Positions 59,401 through 64,000 of a DNA stretch of 64,000 nucleotides are shown here, piece by piece. The DNA is from Crambe crambe (lineage: Eukaryota; Porifera; Demospongiae; Poecilosclerida; Crambeidae): contig OZ004586.1 of NCBI GenBank assembly GCA_963924555.1, positions 2,686,501 through 2,750,500 of the forward strand, given 5' to 3'. Both the position numbers and the translations under genes were made by a program. Within the stretch, counting starts at the first letter, position 1. Each line of letters begins with the position of its first letter. Under the pieces are notes generated by a model. The model worked only from the letters and a program-made list of their open reading frames with translations. It made no database searches and had not been told where the DNA came from.

Positions 59401-61837
59401 GTAAGCTTAAGTTTAGCTATAGCCAAGGTCTTCATTCATTATCTGATGATGTTCCAGTCACTCCTTGCTGAATTACAGTACAGATGCTCATCCTATAGTA
59501 GCATTATAGCCAGTACTGTAGTGTAGTCAGCTCACTTCACCATGCCGTGTACATGTCATTTACATTGCTGTTGCTGTAAAGTTTTATATCAACAAAACTT
59601 AAATAGCTAAACAAATTCTTCAACCAGAGACACTGTATGTACCTACAAAAGAGGTTTATGTAGAGCTGGCTTTGTATAGTACTGTACTGTAGCCTCCCTC
59701 ATTCAACTTCAAGCACTAAGAAAAAGGATAGAAACAAGTGAGCGTAAAAAATTTCTTCAAATAAAAAGGTTAAGTAGGGATAGCCTAAAATCTAGCTGGG
59801 CTATCTATAATGTGCTGCAGCCTCGTATGAAAAAAATCTTCGCGATATTACCTCATAAAAGGGGTGGGGCAATTAATAGCAGTTCTCCTCATATAGCTAA
59901 CACCTGCACAGGATGTGGCCATTTGATGGCATCCACTATTATGATCACTACACCAAATGCATAAACTCCCCATACTCCTCCCTCAAGCAAGACATACGTA
60001 CCATCTCAATAATTATTTCAGTGATCACATATGTAACAATTAGCTAATGCTGTTCACTTTTTAAAATGTTCACTCCTTTCAGTACTCCATTACACTGCAG
60101 ATGATCATCCTTCAAACTCTCCTCCCTGAACAGAATGAAATACTGATCATTAAATAAATTTAGTTCAATCAAGGAAGCCTTTAGTGTCTGTCAATTTTCA
60201 TAATCACAAAGAAAAAGAATGCAAACAAGTGAATGCAAAAAATTTCTTCGAAATAAAAATGTGAAGTAGGGATGCTATTATAACTGCAGCTTCATTATGA
60301 AAACCAAGTACTGCAGCATCGAAGCAGTATGGCCCAAAAATCTAGCTGGAATATGTATTATAACTGCATGCAAGAGAGTGAACTTAGTGAAGTGACCCTT
60401 ACCCATCATCAAGTACAAGATACTATTCCTACTTCACTCCCATGATCAAGGGCCAAGGGAGTGAAGTAGGAATAGTATCTCGTACTTGATGATGGGTAAG
60501 GGTCACTTCACTAAGTTCACTCTCTTGCATGCAGTTATAATACATATTCCAGCTAGATTTTTGGGCCATACTGCTTCGATGCTGCAGTACTTGGTTTTCA
60601 TAATGAAGCTGCAGTTATAATAGCATCCCTACTTCACATTTTTATTTCGAAGAAATTTTTTGCATTCACTTGTACTACTTATAATTCATAGTAACTAGCT
60701 ACGTATTAGCTATGCCTAAAGAATGTGAATTTTACTACATTAATGAAGTGCAGTGATTATCTACTGTATGATGCTAAGTAGGGGAAATTTCTTTGCAATG
60801 TATGCATAAGTAATAGCATAAGTAATAGCTATCGACATGGCCACTTAGCTACACATGTGATCATGACATCTGATAAACAATTTACAGGAGAGTAGTTGTC
60901 AGTACTGGCCAGCAGTGGAAGGGGAAATGTCTCAATTTGGGGAGTTCAAAGTGGATCTTATTAATCAGGAGGAGTTGAGTGGGTTCACCATCAGGACACT
61001 TGACATCTTACAATATAAGGTAGCTATTATTGTCTGGCATACAAACCATGTCTATCCTGATAAAAATTTCAGATATGTAGTAAGTATTTCTTCAAAATTT
61101 CAGTATTTGGATCCAACTTTAGAAAATTTATTCATTTCTTGCAACCAAAATTTATCTATTCATACTAGACCAAAAAGACCCACCAAGTGATTCAGTTCCA
61201 CATCACATGCTGGAGACCAGATGGAGTGTGTTCCAACCTTAAGAGTGTGGTGGATGTCGTGGAGGAGCTCTCCAAAATCCAGAGGAAGACAGGAAACAAA
61301 CCTGTAATCATACACTGCAGGTACAGCCAATCACACTATAACAATGATCATAATTTTATAACTCAACCTTTACCAAAAGATAGAATTGGTAAGGGATATC
61401 ATTAATGTATAAAAATTCTTGCAGTCAGCACTGTATTATGTAGCTAGCCAATGGACATACTTTTTGTTATTGTTGTTGTGGTTATCAATGCTGTTGTTGA
61501 TAATGATAGCTAATGTTGTTGGCTCAATTCTCTTGATATCTTGATATATAGTGACACTGTGACCAGGAGTGGAATGTTCTGTGCCATAGCCACCATCATT
61601 GATCGATGCAAGGCAGAAGGAGTGGTGGATGTCTTCCAAGTGGTCAAAGCTCTCCGTGTCCAGAAACCAGGGGCTGTGCCCACTCTGGTGAGTTGTACTG
61701 TAGGAAGATGTCTTGCTATGTAGCTCTTTATGGAAATACAATCATTCATTATGCAGGCAAATTACAAGACCTTATTTGATGCCACACTTATATTCTTGGA
61801 CTCATTTGATACTTATGCCAATTTTCAAAATATTTAG
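53427..61837 (+). CDS. R10: receptor tyrosine phosphatase, FN3 x5 - TM - Ig - PTP - PTP
   Basis: Complete model, 1257 residues, all phases consistent. Exons: 53427-53490, 53710-53973, 54028-54336, 54402-54689, 54742-55026, 55081-55368, 55448-55571, 55623-55711, 55765-56168, 56319-56406, 56469-56551, 56639-56675, 56742-56956, 57010-57173, 57576-57711, 57870-58010, 58066-58159, 58220-58284, 58521-58655, 60888-61019, 61169-61320, 61552-61687, 61757-61837. Signal peptide, five FN3-type domains, TM about 500-541 ([19 protein letters not shown]), cysteine-free I-set Ig 571-705, D1 with WPDHGVP and [10 protein letters not shown] (Cys900), D2 with [10 protein letters not shown] (Cys1185). D1 should be an active phosphotyrosine phosphatase. 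NACYVD of the other copies is NACYVN here. The 2.2-kb intron 58656-60887 carries several repeats. Best intact representative of the RPTP type in the window. Confidence 0.9.
58698..59165. repeat. Two 234-bp direct tandem repeats in R10 intron
   Basis: Copies 58698-58931 and 58932-59165 look identical. Each starts TCAGAGAGTGCGGTAGCACT followed by CTCTAAGTAGGGATGG, a hairpin module also at 32079. A minus-strand ORF of 233 codons across it is only this duplication read in a free frame. Confidence 0.9.
59162..59207. repeat. (AAT)n microsatellite
   Basis: About 15 imperfect AAT units directly after the 234-bp tandem repeat. Confidence 0.9.
60225..60673. repeat. 217-bp inverted repeat with about 15-bp loop in R10 intron
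   Basis: The arms 60225-60441 and 60457-60673 are equal in length and complementary with about one mismatch (ACAAG against CTCGT near the centre). Contains GTAGGGATGC and its complement. It lies within the primary transcript of R10, so a long hairpin RNA is expected if the intron is transcribed. Confidence 0.9.
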
Positions 61838-62084
61838 CTAATGCATTTAGCTGGGTAGTTGGTTACTCATGTACCTAACTATACATGTTGTTTGTTTGTT
61901 TGTTGCAAAGGATGAATTGATTCTATCCATATTATTAGAAGATACTAAGGACCCCATGTGAGGTCACAATGCTGTTACGTATTTATCAGGGACATTAGAG
62001 ATGTTGAGGCCGGTGAGACTAGCCTCACCACTTTGTGGGGACAATTATAATAAGCCAAAATTTCCCTCTAACTCCTAGCTCCTA
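61838..62084. other. R10 3' flank
   Basis: Duplicated flank shared with R6 and R8 (GGGACATTAGAGATGTTGAG and CACTTTGTGGGGACAATTAT). Homology breaks off near 62075, where the next pseudogene begins. Confidence 0.5.
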
Positions 62085-62745
62085 CAAAGCTCCTACAAAT
62101 CTCACAGTTAGACAAGTTGGGACAAGGAGTTTGAGAGTCTCCTTTATCTACCTGCACAGGAGGCTGCTAGTAGTAGGGGATATCGAATATCAACAAGTAC
62201 AAACTTTGAGTATGGCATAGGAGTAGCACCTGGTGCATCTACTCGACTGGTAGGACAGGTACGTACCTGGTAGAGTTAACTACTGGATAAGTTCAATTGC
62301 CACACCTGCAATAGTGGTAGGACCTGCTGTTGTCTTAATTAGTAAGAGGTGAGGAAATGTATCAATATTAGTTAGTTGTAAGCAGGTAATTCCGTATTGT
62401 GAGACTTCTGAGCTCAATGTTGGAGGATCTAACTATAGCTAATAATATATCATTCGAAATAGTTTGAAAATATATGACCGTTCGGAATAGCCCTGCTTTG
62501 CCTATAGTAGTAGTTAGTAGCAATGTTAACAATAGTAGCTAACATTGGTACTTCAGATCTCAATACTTCAATAAATGCCACGCTCACATCACTGACTGCC
62601 ACATCTGTGAGTATATCCTGGATCCAGCCTCTATACAGTCTTCCAACAGATAAAGTAGAGCTGAGAGGTGAGGTATTGGTGAGCTCTGTGCAGAGATGCA
62701 GGATTATTAATTTGTGGAAGTTACCGGTCAAACAGCAAACCTAAT
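62085..62745 (+). pseudogene. Fragment of an R3/R4-type receptor (first two domain exons)
   Basis: 62085-62350 matches R3 exon 2 with a 1-base loss (about 62142), a 4-base gain (GTAC near 62262) and a further insertion near 62337. A MITE remnant follows (62392-62505, same site as the R3 intron 2 MITE). 62557-62745 matches exon 3 but is cut off and has internal losses. No signal peptide or TM exon. Confidence 0.85.
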
Positions 62746-63638
62746 TGATCAAATGTCACTAAGAATGCAGTGGAATTAACTGATAAATGTCACTCCAAAA
62801 TAGGATAAACCTCTCAAGAAGTACACCCTAAGTTTGTATATGCAATAACCTCCAAAAGAGGAAAGATAACCTCAAAAAGAGGAAAGAACAAAGGGCTTGG
62901 TCCCAAGTGTGTACAGGTTCTACTGTATGACTTTCAAAGAAGTACTATGTAACTATGTAGCTCCTGCTAGAGGTATAATGGCCTAATTGTTTATCATACT
63001 TATTCGCAGCACATGCTGAAGTTATACGTAGCTAGTTAGTGATACAACAGGTACAGAGTAGCTACTTATACCACTTTCTAGTACCAAAATCTCACTGCAT
63101 GGGAATAAGCTTAAGGTTAACCAGTTAACCACGTGGTTCTATTATAATTTATATAGTTGATGTGTCACATGATCATTAGATCAGGAAGTGGCCCATAGAG
63201 CATCAAGGTGGGGTGATCAGGTACAGTGGTGTGATCATAAGGTGCTAGCTCCAGCTAGCTTATTACGCTTATGATAATTATAAGATTTTCACATGGACTA
63301 TTTGTAGAGCTATAATACGCATGAAACTCTATAAATAACAAATAACTCAGTTGCAACTTCAATTCCTTATCAACTCATAAGGACCAATACTATTATAGCT
63401 AAGGATCTAGACATGCACTGTAAATAATTTTGTAAAAGCAACATACCCATTTTTTAGGTTTCCCAATTTGCAAACTGGGTTGTCACATTTTTTTTATAGT
63501 GCATGTGACTCTGTGGGTTAATATAACCCACAGAGACACACCCCTAAATATACACCGTGTATTGTGACTTTCCGCTTTATTTCAGCTACCTAGTGCATGA
63601 ATATTGTTAGTCTCTTACATGTTCACCACCAGGGGGCC
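62746..63638. other. intergenic, duplicated from the 14985-17518 region
   Basis: Follows the order of the sequence upstream of R5 with deletions: AATGCAGTGGAATTAA, CCCAAGTGTGTACAGGTTC, GTGGGGTGATCAGGTACAGT, then the promoter block (63532-63638). No gene seen. Confidence 0.65.
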
Positions 63639-64000
63639 ATGTTGAAGAGCAGCATACTACTAGTGGTGATGCTATGTCTAGTATCAACTCTTATCATGTC
63701 AGTGCAGAGTCAAGGTGAGTGCTGTATTAGCTAATAGCTATGTCTCCAATTTAACTAACAATATTCCACAAAATAGTTTTATGCTCTATGTGCTATAGCT
63801 ATGTAGTCATAAGGGGAAGATGACAGTGTAGGCCATTAGGAAGGAAACACAGCTGCATAGAGTTTTTGCCCCAAGGGAAGGCATCACTGTAGATGTTAAT
63901 CTTTTAAAAAGACTAGGAATGCCTCGGCACTTAAGTGCAACCTTTAACTTTCTAAATTTGGCTTATTTTAAATGCTTTACAGTGAATATGACAGTGGTAT
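63639..64000 (+). CDS. R11: first exon of an R5-like receptor (continues beyond window)
   Basis: The signal-peptide exon 63639-63714 (25 codons plus one base) ends at CAAG|GTGAGT. It differs from the R5 first exon by only two or three residues (for example LCLVST for LCIVST). The intron start also matches R5. Later exons lie outside; by homology an R5-type receptor is expected. Confidence 0.75.

Overview
This is eukaryotic, intron-rich, AT-rich animal DNA. Short exons have GT-AG borders, single-pass receptors carry fibronectin type III (FN3) domains, and there are receptor tyrosine phosphatases with two PTP domains. Many TAGCTAGCTAGC runs, short introns and tightly packed gene copies suggest a sponge (demosponge, Amphimedon-like). 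The organism is inferred from style and gene content, not from a database match. No prokaryotic operon, CRISPR array, tRNA or rRNA was seen.

The window is a tandem array of related cell-surface receptor genes, all on the + strand, named here R1 to R11. The common plan is a signal-peptide exon ending in phase 1, then FN3-like domains each on one phase 1-1 exon, a transmembrane (TM) exon ending in phase 2, and one of several unrelated cytoplasmic tails. R1 (partial), R2, R3 and R4 have short tails. R5 and R9 have tails with ITIM-like tyrosine motifs. R6 and R10 have a cytoplasmic cysteine-free Ig domain followed by two PTP domains. R8 keeps that Ig-PTP-PTP part but has lost the FN3 ectodomain; just upstream sits R7, an unrelated Ig/FN3 receptor that could be spliced to it. 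R11 begins at the right edge. At least four pseudogene fragments lie between them.

Layout: 1-1470 R1 end; 1758-2180 small C2H2-like ORF; 2476-4729 R2; 5124-8115 R3; 8394-9649 pseudogene of the R2 3' half; 10045-13465 R4; 13.5-17.5 kb repeats and an orphan tail-exon copy; 17519-22399 R5; 22983-29713 R6; 29.7-34.5 kb mobile elements and a 141-bp-arm hairpin; 34591-37365 R7; 38314-44186 R8; 44950-47973 PTP pseudogene cut off by an LTR-gag fragment (48150-49564); 49847-52569 R9 (damaged); 53427-61837 R10; 62085-62745 pseudogene; 63639 onward R11.

Working together (inference): receptors with similar ectodomains but different tails, some able to recruit SH2 proteins through ITIM-like sites and some carrying a phosphatase, resemble in layout the paired immune-receptor clusters of vertebrates. 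The array is changing fast: tandem exon expansion, exon decay tolerated by symmetric phases, near-identical introns between copies, a microinversion, and several MITE and LTR insertions. All gene models come from reading splice sites and frames by eye; transcript data are needed to confirm them.
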